Shown here piece after piece: positions 35,576 through 43,247 of a stretch of 64,000 bases of DNA. The stretch covers positions 3,224,001-3,288,000 of the forward strand of contig NZ_CP051488.1 of assembly GCF_014490785.1 (NCBI RefSeq), written 5' to 3'. The DNA is from Kosakonia sp. SMBL-WEM22. Its GTDB lineage: Bacteria; Pseudomonadota; Gammaproteobacteria; Enterobacterales; Enterobacteriaceae. The translations under genes were made by a program, and so were the position numbers. How positions within the stretch are numbered: position 1 is the stretch's first letter; every line of letters begins with the position of its first letter. The notes beneath the pieces were generated by a model. It saw nothing but the letters and a program-made list of their open reading frames with translations, was not told where the DNA came from and ran no database searches.

Positions 35576-36448
35576 TCAGCGGAACAGGGCCTGATACTGA
35601 GCTTCATATTGCGGTGCATTCCACTGACCATCGAATACCGTCAGCGTGATATAGCCTTTGTTAAGCCAGCCGGTGTCAGTATCCGCGTCGCTCGGGGTCA
35701 GCACTTTTTCGTTCATAATTTGCTGTGCTCCACCCTCCTTGAGCAAAACGTAGCTGTGCTGCGGTTCAGGGAAGGATTCGTTGCCAATAAACTTTTCACC
35801 CTTTACCGCGCTTTTCTCCAGCGGAGGATAGTTAATACTCAGGCCCGATCCCACCGGCAGCAATGGTTCACCTGGCTGACGCTTCGCCTGCAGCTTATCG
35901 ACCAGCGAGACCACGTAATCGACCGAGTCCGGCCAGTATTTGTGCGTACTGGGCCAGCCCGCCTTTTGCTCTTCTTGCGTCAGGATATAGCCGATGCTGG
36001 CGGCAATCGCGGGATAGCCGTAGCGCACGGCGCGCGCCGCTGCGCCCACGGTGCCGGAGTTAAGCTGCGCAACGCCGGTATTCGGGCCATCGTTGACGCC
36101 GGAAATGACCAGATCCGGCGGGTTATCTTTCAGAATACCGAGCAGACCGAAATCAATGGCATCGGCAGGCGTACCGGGGAAGCAGTAGCGTTTTTCCGCC
36201 ACCAGCTTCACATCGAAGATTTTGTTGGGTTTAAAGGTAATCGCCGAGCCAATACCGCTTTGATTGGTAGCGGGTGCCACCATCCAGACATCAAAGCCTT
36301 TGGCGGTCAGTTTTTCCTGTAAGGAGATCGTGCCGATGGAGTCACAGCCGTCGTCGTTGACCAGTAAGATACGCGTTGCGCGTTCAGCCGCCTGTGCGCC
36401 GGTAGAGGTGAGTGCGGTGAGCAAGAGTGCCAGTAACGTTTTATTCAC
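35576..36448 (-). CDS. SurE-family periplasmic 5'/3'-nucleotidase or acid phosphatase
   Basis: 290 aa with a signal peptide (MNKTLLALLLTALTSTGAQA), unlike the housekeeping cytoplasmic SurE. Seen: metal-binding LLVNDDG (NDDG 31-34), GTPADAIDFG, SGVNDGPN (116-123) and SGTVGAA (131-137), the full set of SurE active-site motifs. Family members remove phosphate from nucleotides and other phosphomonoesters. It is the second gene of the bgl operon, 14 bp after the porin gene and 56 bp before bglG. A phosphatase there suggests a phosphorylated or nucleotide-like glucoside substrate; this is inference. Confidence 0.85.
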   Translation of the reverse strand: MNKTLLALLLTALTSTGAQAAERATRILLVNDDGCDSIGTISLQEKLTAKGFDVWMVAPATNQSGIGSAITFKPNKIFDVKLVAEKRYCFPGTPADAIDFGLLGILKDNPPDLVISGVNDGPNTGVAQLNSGTVGAAARAVRYGYPAIAASIGYILTQEEQKAGWPSTHKYWPDSVDYVVSLVDKLQAKRQPGEPLLPVGSGLSINYPPLEKSAVKGEKFIGNESFPEPQHSYVLLKEGGAQQIMNEKVLTPSDADTDTGWLNKGYITLTVFDGQWNAPQYEAQYQALFR

Positions 36449-36462
36449 GGTGAAGCTCCTTA

Positions 36463-37788
36463 TTAATTATGCAGACCAAATTTGTATTCCATGGTGATGC
36501 CGCCGCCGATGCCATGCGAACGGTGAAAATCGTGCTTATTGTCCGTCAGCCACGGTTTGCCCTTCACCAGCTTCCAGCTATAGCTCGGCCCAAATCCGGC
36601 AAAGAGCGATAAGCCAGAGACGGCTTTCGGTGTCCATGCAATAAAACCGCCATACTCCCATTGATTTAATTTGACGCCCTGATATTTCGCGCCAAAACCA
36701 TAATTAGCGAAAATACCTGTAGTCAATTCCGGCGAGAGAAAATATTTACCGTACCAATAGAGCATCTGCTCATTATCATTGACGTAATCATTACCTTCGC
36801 CATCTGCCGGGCTATTAAATGCGCCGCGGGTATTTTTACCCATATGCCAATAAAATTGCCCAAGCCCATTATCTAATGGAGCTTTTGTTTTTGACCAGGC
36901 AATGCCTGATTCCACCGCAGAATATTGATAACCCACCAGCGCAAAAATATGCTGCGCGCTGTGCGTAAATCCTCTGGCACCTTCCCACTCAGCTAGCCCA
37001 CGATTGTAATACCAGGCACTGCGTAATAATAGTGACTCGTTTCCATCCAGCGGAAAAGTAAATTGTGCTTCTATCCCATAGCGTAAAAGGTAATTATCGC
37101 TTTCACCTGCCAACCAGGTTATACGTCTGTTTTTATCAGGACTCCAGCTTATATCACCAGTAACAATATGATCGATGGGCTTATTACTCTTTAAGGTATA
37201 AAAGCGGCGCTTTTCCGGTTCATCACGTTCTGAAAAACGGGTTACCCAGGCGGCTCGGGCAGAAAGATCGCCCCAGCCACTTTCAAGACTAACCCCCTGC
37301 CAGGAGCTTGGCGCGGCACGGCTGCGCGTGACGCTAAGCGTACCGAACTTATAAAGCTGCCTCCAGCCCGCGTAGAGCGTGGCATAGGCATACTCATCCT
37401 CCCATTTGAGTTTTGCGTAAAGCTGGCCAACTTTGTTGAATCCTTCCGCGTGACCGTTGCTATCGCGTAGCAGATCGCGCCCGGCAAAATCCTTATTGGC
37501 GTAGAGCTTGACCACGCTATACCAGGAGGCATCAATACCGACAGCATCCCGGTACCAACCGCTCTGATAATCAAGTAATGCGCCCTGCGCCCACGCATTC
37601 TGGTCACCAATACCGGCTTCTGAGAGCTGGTTATTAGTATTAATCATCCAGACATTTTTTAACGTGACGTCGAACTTACTATTTTCAATAAAACCCTGAG
37701 TGTTGGGCAGTTCGCTTTTGGCAAAAGCGCAAGTGCCGCTAATACCTGACAGGAACGCCAAAGGTAAGACAAATTTAATATGTGCCAT
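36463..37788 (-). CDS. OprD-family outer membrane porin
   Basis: 441 aa. Seen: signal peptide ending CAFA, then GFIENSKFDVTLKNVWM, the start typical of OprD/ChiP porins, many alternating amphipathic beta strands and a C-terminal aromatic-type strand (GGGITMEYKFGLHN). ChiP relatives carry chitooligosaccharides, and other OprD members carry amino acids or glycosides. First gene of the BglG-controlled operon, where E. coli bgl would instead carry the LamB-like BglH downstream. Its substrate is presumably the same glycoside that BglF imports. Confidence 0.82.
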   Translation of the reverse strand: MAHIKFVLPLAFLSGISGTCAFAKSELPNTQGFIENSKFDVTLKNVWMINTNNQLSEAGIGDQNAWAQGALLDYQSGWYRDAVGIDASWYSVVKLYANKDFAGRDLLRDSNGHAEGFNKVGQLYAKLKWEDEYAYATLYAGWRQLYKFGTLSVTRSRAAPSSWQGVSLESGWGDLSARAAWVTRFSERDEPEKRRFYTLKSNKPIDHIVTGDISWSPDKNRRITWLAGESDNYLLRYGIEAQFTFPLDGNESLLLRSAWYYNRGLAEWEGARGFTHSAQHIFALVGYQYSAVESGIAWSKTKAPLDNGLGQFYWHMGKNTRGAFNSPADGEGNDYVNDNEQMLYWYGKYFLSPELTTGIFANYGFGAKYQGVKLNQWEYGGFIAWTPKAVSGLSLFAGFGPSYSWKLVKGKPWLTDNKHDFHRSHGIGGGITMEYKFGLHN

Positions 37789-37912
37789 TTCTATTCCGTT
37801 TTTATATTGCTGGCCGCAACTGCCGCGTTAAAATTAGTGCTAACGCGTAAGGCTCAGGCAACTCCTTATAGTTATTTGCTTTACAGCTTTTATTTATGCA
37901 CACCATCAAAAC

Positions 37913-37988
37913 AAAAAAACCCAAACCTCAAATTCACAAGCGGTGAATTTTAATGGTTTAGGTTTTGCCTGTTTAACAGTAACAACCC
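37913..37988 (-). promoter_or_regulatory. BglG-type RNA antiterminator and terminator at the head of the operon
   Basis: Minus-strand leader GGGTTGTTACTGTTAAACAG followed by GCAAAACCTAAACC (37955-37988) matches the antiterminator at 34637-34675. It overlaps an 11-bp terminator stem (arms 37917-37927 and 37955-37965, one wobble) that encloses an inner ATTCAC/GTGAAT hairpin and ends in seven U. It lies 125 bp before the porin start. The promoter should be between 37989 and 38074; no clear -35/-10 stood out. Confidence 0.88.
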
Positions 37989-38074
37989 TGTGATGGTGTA
38001 GGTAAATAAATACCATCTCACCTCGAAATAATCCACGAGCAATTTAGGTAAGAGATTAAAAGTGTGACTTAGAT

Positions 38075-38110
38075 AACGCTACGTATTGTAGTCAATTACA
38101 TCGTAGCGTT
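38075..38110. terminator. Inverted repeat after dusC
   Basis: AACGCTACG / CGTAGCGTT (38075-38083 and 38102-38110) is a perfect 9-bp stem, with TGTA/TACA pairing inside the loop. It begins 9 bp after the dusC stop. No direct U-tract follows, so it may be a weak dusC terminator or an operator for the bgl promoter just beyond. Confidence 0.45.
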
Positions 38111-38118
38111 GCATGAAC

Positions 38119-39057
38119 CTATATTTCAGTACGGGCAATTGCGGCTGCAATATCCTGAGAGGTTTTGTAAGTGCGGATTTCAGCAAAGAGTTCGCCAGCT
38201 TCGGCGTACTCTTTGCGCAGATAGCCCAGCCACTGTTTAATACGTGCGACGTGATATAGACCGGTATCGCCCTGCTTCTCAAGCCGGCTATATTTCGCCA
38301 GCAGCGCAACCACCTCGGGCCACGGCATACGAGGCTCGTTATATTTCACCACCCTACTGAGGTTTGGCACATTGAGCGCACCGCGGCCAATCATCACAGC
38401 ATCGCAGCCGGTCGCTGCCATGCAGGCCTGTGCGCTCTGCCAGTCCCAGATTTCGCCGTTGGCGATAACCGGAATTGACAGGCGCTGGCGGATCTCGCCT
38501 ATTGCCTGCCAGTTGATGCGCTCCGCTTTATAGCCATCCTCTTTCGTGCGGCCATGCACTGTCAATTCGCTGGCCCCCGCCTGCTGTACCGCATCGGCAA
38601 TTTCAAACTGGCGGGCGGAGTTCTCCCAGCCGAGACGGATTTTTACCGTAACCGGCAGATGGGACGGCACAGCTTCACGCATCGCTTTCGCACCGCGATA
38701 GATCAGCTCCGGATCTTTGAGTAACGTTGCTCCACCGCCGCTGCCGTTGACCAGTTTCGACGGACAGCCGCAGTTGAGATCAACACCCCACGAGCCGAGT
38801 TCAACTGCGCGGGCGGCATTTTCCGCCAGCCACTCGGGATATTGACCCAGCAATTGAATGCGCACTAACGTGCCGGAGGAGGTGCGGCTCTGGCGCTGCA
38901 ATTCCGGGCAGATCTTATGAAAGGATTTAACTGGTAGCAGCTGATCAACCACGCGTAGAAACTCGGTGATACAGAGATCATAATCATTGACGTCAGTCAG
39001 CAGCTCACGCACCAGAGAATCGAGCACGCCCTCCATTGGAGCCAGTAATACACGCAT
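38119..39057 (-). CDS. dusC: tRNA-dihydrouridine(16) synthase DusC
   Basis: FMN enzyme that reduces U16 in tRNA D-loops. 312 aa, begins directly MRVLLAPMEGVLDS as in E. coli. Seen: TIM-barrel motifs VDLNCGCPSK (catalytic Cys), VKIRLGW, LTVHGRTKEDGY, IPVIANGEIWD and VMIGRGAL. Single gene, divergent from yohJK. Confidence 0.95.
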   Translation of the reverse strand: MRVLLAPMEGVLDSLVRELLTDVNDYDLCITEFLRVVDQLLPVKSFHKICPELQRQSRTSSGTLVRIQLLGQYPEWLAENAARAVELGSWGVDLNCGCPSKLVNGSGGGATLLKDPELIYRGAKAMREAVPSHLPVTVKIRLGWENSARQFEIADAVQQAGASELTVHGRTKEDGYKAERINWQAIGEIRQRLSIPVIANGEIWDWQSAQACMAATGCDAVMIGRGALNVPNLSRVVKYNEPRMPWPEVVALLAKYSRLEKQGDTGLYHVARIKQWLGYLRKEYAEAGELFAEIRTYKTSQDIAAAIARTEI

Positions 39058-39223
39058 AAATCACCCCGAAAAAATGAGGCGACATAGTAGCCGCTCTCCG
39101 GAAGCGAGGAAAGAGCCATTATTATCGGGCTCTGAAGGCTTTGCGGCCCCTTTTTTCACCGCCTGCCCAGTTTGAACCCATAATCTAACCAAATGGAATG
39201 TCTGGTATGCTCAAAATTCATGA

Positions 39224-39239
39224 TGTGATCGGTAGCACG
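39224..39239 (+). promoter_or_regulatory. Possible CRP site upstream of yohJ
   Basis: TGTGA-TCGGTA-GCACG, a perfect left half and a 3 of 5 right half, 50 bp before the yohJ start. It would suit a class II or repressing position, but the match is partial. Confidence 0.35.
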
Positions 39240-39288
39240 TTTTTAGCTTTAATTGTATGATGAATGCGTTTCAGCAAGGATTTCCACC

Positions 39289-39687
39289 ATGAATAAATCA
39301 CTAATAATCATCTGGCAGTACCTGCGAGCCTTCGCGCTCATCTATGCCTGCTTATATGCCGGTATTTTTGTCGCCTCACTACTGCCGATCGCCATTCCCG
39401 GCAGCATTATTGGCATGCTGATTATGTTTGTCCTGCTGGCGCTGCAGATCCTGCCGGCGAAGTGGGTCAATCCCGGCTGTTTTCTGCTTATTCGCTACAT
39501 GGCGCTACTGTTTGTGCCTATCGGCGTCGGTGTTATGCAGTATTACGATGTGCTGCGCGCGCAGTTCGGCCCGATTGTCGTCTCCTGCGCGGTGAGTACG
39601 CTGGTGGTCTTTTTGGTGGTCAGCTGGAGTACCCATCTGGTACACGGCGAGCGTAAAGTGGCCGGTCGTGAGGAAACAAAAGAGTGA
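39289..39687 (+). CDS. yohJ: LrgA/CidA-type membrane protein YohJ
   Basis: 132 aa, the E. coli length, from ATG at 39289 (AAGGATTTCC upstream). Four membrane helices, with PGSIIGMLIMFVLLAL and RYMALLFVPIGVGVMQY as family marks. LrgA/CidA proteins are holin-like and work with an LrgB partner, which here is yohK, overlapping by 4 nt. In Gram-negatives the pair is linked to membrane permeability, with no fixed role. Confidence 0.93.
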   Translation: MNKSLIIIWQYLRAFALIYACLYAGIFVASLLPIAIPGSIIGMLIMFVLLALQILPAKWVNPGCFLLIRYMALLFVPIGVGVMQYYDVLRAQFGPIVVSCAVSTLVVFLVVSWSTHLVHGERKVAGREETKE

Positions 39688-40379
39688 TGGCCTATATCTG
39701 GTGGTCCCTGCCCTTAACGCTGGCGGTCTTTTTCGCCGCCCGCAAACTGGCCGCGCGCTTTAAGCTGGCGCTGCTGAACCCTTTGCTGGTGGCGATGGTG
39801 GTGATTATCCCGCTGCTGCTGCTGACCGGCACGCCCTACGATCACTACTTTCAGGGCAGCAAAGTGCTCAACGATCTGCTGCAACCTGCGGTGGTGGCGC
39901 TGGCGTTTCCTCTTTATGAACAGTTGCATCAGATCCGCGCGCGCTGGAAATCGATTATTACCATCTGTTTTATCGGCAGCCTGGTGGCGATGATCAGCGG
40001 CACACTTATTGCGCTGCTGATGGGGGCAACGCCGGAGATTGCCGCCTCAATCTTACCGAAATCCGTTACCACGCCGATTGCGATGGCGGTGGGCGGCAGC
40101 ATTGGCGGCATCCCGGCAATCAGCGCGGTGTGCGTAATTTTTGTCGGCGTGCTTGGCGCGGTATTCGGGCACACCTTGCTCAACCTGATGCGCATCAGAA
40201 CCAAATCGGCGCGCGGGCTGGCGATGGGCACCGCGTCTCACGCGCTGGGGACGGCACGCTGCGCGGAGCTTGATTATCAGGAGGGCGCTTTTAGCTCGTT
40301 GGCGCTGGTGATCTGCGGGATTATCACCTCGCTGGTGGCACCCTTCCTCTTTCCGCTACTGATCGCCTTGTGGGGGTAA
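39684..40379 (+). CDS. yohK: LrgB/CidB-type membrane protein YohK
   Basis: 231 aa if the GTG at 39684 is used (overlap GTGA with yohJ); ATG at 39687 is equally possible. Seen: about six helices, ILPKSVTTPIAM, GGIPAISAV and GTASHALGTARCAELD, the LrgB signatures. Partner of YohJ. In frame with coupled translation. Confidence 0.93.
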   Translation: MMAYIWWSLPLTLAVFFAARKLAARFKLALLNPLLVAMVVIIPLLLLTGTPYDHYFQGSKVLNDLLQPAVVALAFPLYEQLHQIRARWKSIITICFIGSLVAMISGTLIALLMGATPEIAASILPKSVTTPIAMAVGGSIGGIPAISAVCVIFVGVLGAVFGHTLLNLMRIRTKSARGLAMGTASHALGTARCAELDYQEGAFSSLALVICGIITSLVAPFLFPLLIALWG

Positions 40380-40410
40380 AATTTGCGATGGGTCGCGCAA
40401 TTTTTTAATG

Positions 40411-40449
40411 CGTTTCATTCGTTGCATAAACAATGTGATTTCTGTCACA
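40411..40449 (+). promoter_or_regulatory. cdd control region: CRP site with CytR-like repeats
   Basis: TGTGA-TTTCTG-TCACA (40434-40449) matches the CRP consensus in both half sites. Just upstream, GCGTTTCAT and GTTGCATA resemble CytR octamers. E. coli cdd is controlled by CRP and CytR in the same way, 60 bp before the gene. Confidence 0.85.
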
Positions 40450-40508
40450 AATAAAAGCGTAGCAGGCCCGTACACTGTGTTTCCATTACACTGCTATGAG
40501 GCACTGCT

Positions 40509-41390
40509 ATGCATTCTCGTTTTCACACTGCTTTTTCCGGCCTGCCGGGCGAACTTCAGACCGCGCTGGCGCCTCTGCTGGCGGATGAACACTTCCCCGC
40601 TATGCTGAGTGCGGAGCAGGTGGCAACGTTGCAAAGCGCAACACAGCGTGATGCCGATGCGCTGGCCTTCGCCCTGCTGCCCCTCGCAGCCGCCTGCGCC
40701 CGCACCGACCTCTCCCATTTCAATGTCGGCGCGATTGCCCGCGGTGTCAGCGGCAACTGGTATTTTGGTGCCAATATGGAGTTCATTGGTGCCACCATGC
40801 AGCAGACGGTGCACGCCGAGCAGAGCGCCATCAGCCACGCCTGGCTGCGCGGTGAAACTGCACTCGAATCGGTTACCGTTAACTACACGCCGTGCGGCCA
40901 CTGCCGACAATTTATGAATGAACTCAACAGTGGGCTTTCTCTGCGCATTAACCTTCCCGGCCGCGCGCCACATACCCTCGCTGATTACCTGCCGGATGCA
41001 TTTGGGCCGAAGGATCTTGAGATCAAAACCCTACTAATGGACACCCAGGATCACGGATTCGCTCCGCGCGGCGATGCGCTGACTCAGGCCGCTATTGCCG
41101 CAGCAAGCCAGAGCCACTCCCCGTATACAAACTCCCCTTCTGGCGTTGCTCTACTCTGTCGCGATGGGCAGATCTTCAGTGGCCGTTATGCGGAGAACGC
41201 GGCGTTTAACCCGACGCTGCCGCCGCTGCAAGGCGCGCTTAATCTGCTCAGCCTGAGCGGTTTCGACTACCCGGATATCACGAGAGCCGTGCTGGCGGAA
41301 CGCGCTGACGCGCCGTTAACGCAGTGGGATGCCACGGTTGCAACTCTGCGCGCGTTAGGCTGCGAAGCGGTTGAGCGCGTAACGCTATGA
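40509..41390 (+). CDS. cdd: Cytidine deaminase
   Basis: Deaminates cytidine and deoxycytidine to uridine forms for salvage. 293 aa. Seen: zinc ligands His102, Cys129 and Cys132 with the proton-shuttle Glu104 (HAEQ, PCGHC), and the C-terminal catalytically inert repeat typical of the large enterobacterial enzyme, with SPSGVALLCRDGQIFSG. Followed by a hairpin. Confidence 0.97.
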   Translation: MHSRFHTAFSGLPGELQTALAPLLADEHFPAMLSAEQVATLQSATQRDADALAFALLPLAAACARTDLSHFNVGAIARGVSGNWYFGANMEFIGATMQQTVHAEQSAISHAWLRGETALESVTVNYTPCGHCRQFMNELNSGLSLRINLPGRAPHTLADYLPDAFGPKDLEIKTLLMDTQDHGFAPRGDALTQAAIAAASQSHSPYTNSPSGVALLCRDGQIFSGRYAENAAFNPTLPPLQGALNLLSLSGFDYPDITRAVLAERADAPLTQWDATVATLRALGCEAVERVTL

Positions 41391-41394
41391 TGCG

Positions 41395-41422
41395 CATCAC
41401 TGCGGTTAAGGCCGCAGTGATG
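41395..41422 (+). terminator. Stem-loop after cdd
   Basis: An 11-bp perfect stem CATCACTGCGG / CCGCAGTGATG with a 6-base loop, 4 bp after the cdd stop. No U-tract on +, so termination strength is doubtful; read on the minus strand it is followed by no gene. Confidence 0.5.
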
Positions 41423-41512
41423 AAAAACAGCGCGATTGAGCTGCCGTTTCTTGCGCTTGCGGTGTGGGTAAAGTAGCCTGAGTGCAATTTCAATCCCTTA
41501 CGAGCCAGCTCC

Positions 41513-42226
41513 ATGTTAAAGCGTGTTTTTTACAGCCTGATAGCCCTGATTGGTCTGCTGGTGTTAACCGCGCTGGGTCTCGATCGCTGGATGAGCTGGA
41601 AAACCGCCCCCTACATCTACGACGACCTGCAGGATCTCCCCTGGCGTCAGGTCGGCGTGGTGCTTGGCACGGCAAAATATTACCGCACCGGTGTTATCAA
41701 CCAATATTACCGCTACCGCATTCAGGGCGCCCTTAACGCCTATAACAGCGGCAAGGTGAACTATCTACTACTGAGCGGCGATAACGCGCAGCAGAGCTAT
41801 AACGAGCCGGTGACCATGCGTAAAGATCTTATCGCCGGTGGCGTTGACCCTGCGGATATCGTGCTCGATTATGCTGGTTTTCGCACGCTGGACTCGATTG
41901 TCCGCACTCGCAAGGTGTTCGACACCAACGACTTTATTATCATTACCCAGCGCTTCCACTGCGAGCGCGCACTCTTTATCGCCCGCCATCTGGGCATTCA
42001 GGCGCAGTGTTACGCCGTACCGTCACCAAAAGATATGTGGAGTGTGCGGGCGCGCGAGTTTGGCGCCCGGCTAGGGACGATTGCGGATCTCTATCTGTTT
42101 AAACGTGAACCCCGTTTTCTTGGGCCGCTGGTGCCAATCCCTGCGATGCATGAAGTCCCGGAAAATGCTCAGGGCTACCCGGCAGTCACGGCCGAGCAGT
42201 TAATCGATATGCAGAAAAAGAGGTAA
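41513..42226 (+). CDS. sanA: Envelope barrier protein SanA (DUF218)
   Basis: 237 aa. An N-terminal membrane anchor (about 7-25) is followed by a DUF218 domain with VVLGTAKYY, LLLSGDNA, DYAGFRTLDS and TQRFHCERAL. In E. coli and Salmonella loss of SanA sensitises cells to vancomycin at high temperature, and it affects the envelope permeability barrier. Function at the molecular level is unknown. Position after cdd as in E. coli. Confidence 0.95.
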   Translation: MLKRVFYSLIALIGLLVLTALGLDRWMSWKTAPYIYDDLQDLPWRQVGVVLGTAKYYRTGVINQYYRYRIQGALNAYNSGKVNYLLLSGDNAQQSYNEPVTMRKDLIAGGVDPADIVLDYAGFRTLDSIVRTRKVFDTNDFIIITQRFHCERALFIARHLGIQAQCYAVPSPKDMWSVRAREFGARLGTIADLYLFKREPRFLGPLVPIPAMHEVPENAQGYPAVTAEQLIDMQKKR

Positions 42227-42235
42227 CAGAGCGGA

Positions 42236-42658
42236 TTAATTGAAAGGTACCGTACGGCCGCTGCTTTTGACCGGGCGCAGGAGGGCAAACTGACGGGCGA
42301 TAAAGCCCTGGTGGTCGATCACAGCGGAGGCGTTCTTCTCCGTCCATGTGCCGTTAAGCGCGTTAAACTGCATCACCTTCTCCCCTTCCGGCGTCTCTAC
42401 CAGGTAGTCACCCGTTTTCAGATAGCCTGCACTGCAGGTTATCCGTGCCGGCGGATTGTTGGCCATTTTGTACTCGATCTTGCGAAATCCGGTTTGCACC
42501 GAACAGAAGTAGAAAAACGGCAGCGAGGTGACGGTAAGATCGCCGGGTACGGCAATCACTTCGCCATCACGAAGCAGTTCAACATCTTTTAAAACGAAAT
42601 TCACCACACTGGTTTTTTCATGCGGTGCGTGGTCAACTCTAAAAAAAACAAAATTCAT
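42236..42658 (-). CDS. Hypothetical protein, no recognised family
   Basis: 140 aa from ATG at 42658 (AAGGGGCG just upstream); a longer frame to 42691 lacks a ribosome site. The protein starts MNFVFFRVDHAPHEKTS, has no signal peptide or membrane helix, and is rich in beta-type segments (DLTVTSLPFFYFCSV; YLVETPEGEKVMQFNAL). It ends 9 bp from the convergent sanA stop. E. coli has yeiS here, which this does not resemble. Not a shadow: codon use and ribosome site look real, but I cannot name a family. Confidence 0.65.
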   Translation of the reverse strand: MNFVFFRVDHAPHEKTSVVNFVLKDVELLRDGEVIAVPGDLTVTSLPFFYFCSVQTGFRKIEYKMANNPPARITCSAGYLKTGDYLVETPEGEKVMQFNALNGTWTEKNASAVIDHQGFIARQFALLRPVKSSGRTVPFN

Positions 42659-42803
42659 AAGCGCCCCTTGAGCTGCTATCACAACTCTCAAAGATTGTCC
42701 CTTAAGCGTATGTAGCCGCTGCGATGAAGGCCTTCAGAATCCCCTTAAATTTGATCGGTTCTTCAATAAGATGCGCGCAGGACGGGGGTTTAAAGGCACC
42801 AAC

Positions 42804-42846
42804 AAGGCACACGACAACACAGCGCAAGCTGCATGACACGTGCCTT
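42804..42846. other. Stem-loop with GNRA-type tetraloop in the spacer
   Basis: Outer stem AAGGCAC / GTGCCTT (42804-42810 with 42840-42846) encloses CAGC-GCAA-GCTG (42820-42831), a GNRA loop on +. It lies in the 212-bp spacer between the hypothetical gene and the BssS-like gene. It could be a 3' hairpin of the BssS-like mRNA or a small RNA; nothing decides this. Confidence 0.4.
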
Positions 42847-42870
42847 TGCGGAGGTAAAAAGGGGAAAATC

Positions 42871-43107
42871 TCAGGCGACTTTTTCGTGCTCGATTTCATG
42901 CTCCGTGAGGCTGCGTTGCAGATCGTAAATCAGGCTGCGCACCATATCGGGGGTTAAGCTGAAAAACTGCGAGTCAAAAGTCGATGCACCCGGGCCGTAT
43001 GGCGAAGTGCTGTAACCAAATTTCACAACGATGCTCTGCTGCTTGTCTACCGCGCCCACTTGCCATCCAGTGACGGGGAATGCCGGAAAAGCGAATTCAT
43101 TCTTCAT
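42871..43107 (-). CDS. BssS-like small protein
   Basis: 78 aa. Starts MKNEFAFPAFPVTGWQVG. The spacing and residues P-x-x-GW-x-x-x-x-VD ... Y-x-T, then an LT-x-x-x-x-R-x-x-I-x-x-L helix, follow BssS, the E. coli biofilm regulator, although the middle differs (YGPGASTFDSQFFSLTP). Ribosome site AAGGAG 9 bases upstream. If right it is a second, divergent BssS family member away from the usual locus. Family membership rests on my memory of BssS and is moderate. Confidence 0.6.
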   Translation of the reverse strand: MKNEFAFPAFPVTGWQVGAVDKQQSIVVKFGYSTSPYGPGASTFDSQFFSLTPDMVRSLIYDLQRSLTEHEIEHEKVA

Positions 43108-43202
43108 TCTAATCTCCTTATAAATGTTGGGACTACATAAAGCGTAGCAGTGGCGCGGGATTTCACCATGTCAGATAGATGAAGTTTTCTAATAGCAGAG
43201 CA

Positions 43203-43229
43203 ATAAAAAAGCCCGCACAGGGCGGGCTT
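43203..43229 (-). terminator. mglBAC operon terminator
   Basis: On the minus strand AAGCCCGC / GCGGGCTT with a 5-base loop, followed by six U, 18 bp after the mglC stop. Confidence 0.9.
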
Positions 43230-43247
43230 GAGAGCAGCGCAGAAGGG

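Noticed and set aside
35576..36448. SurE-family gene as the housekeeping surE
   Set aside because: It has a signal peptide and sits in a bgl operon; the housekeeping surE lies with pcm, nlpD and rpoS and is cytoplasmic.
42702..42899. 65-codon open frame on - between the two small genes
   Set aside because: No ribosome site, starts inside the BssS-like gene and crosses the hairpin; composition is not protein-like.
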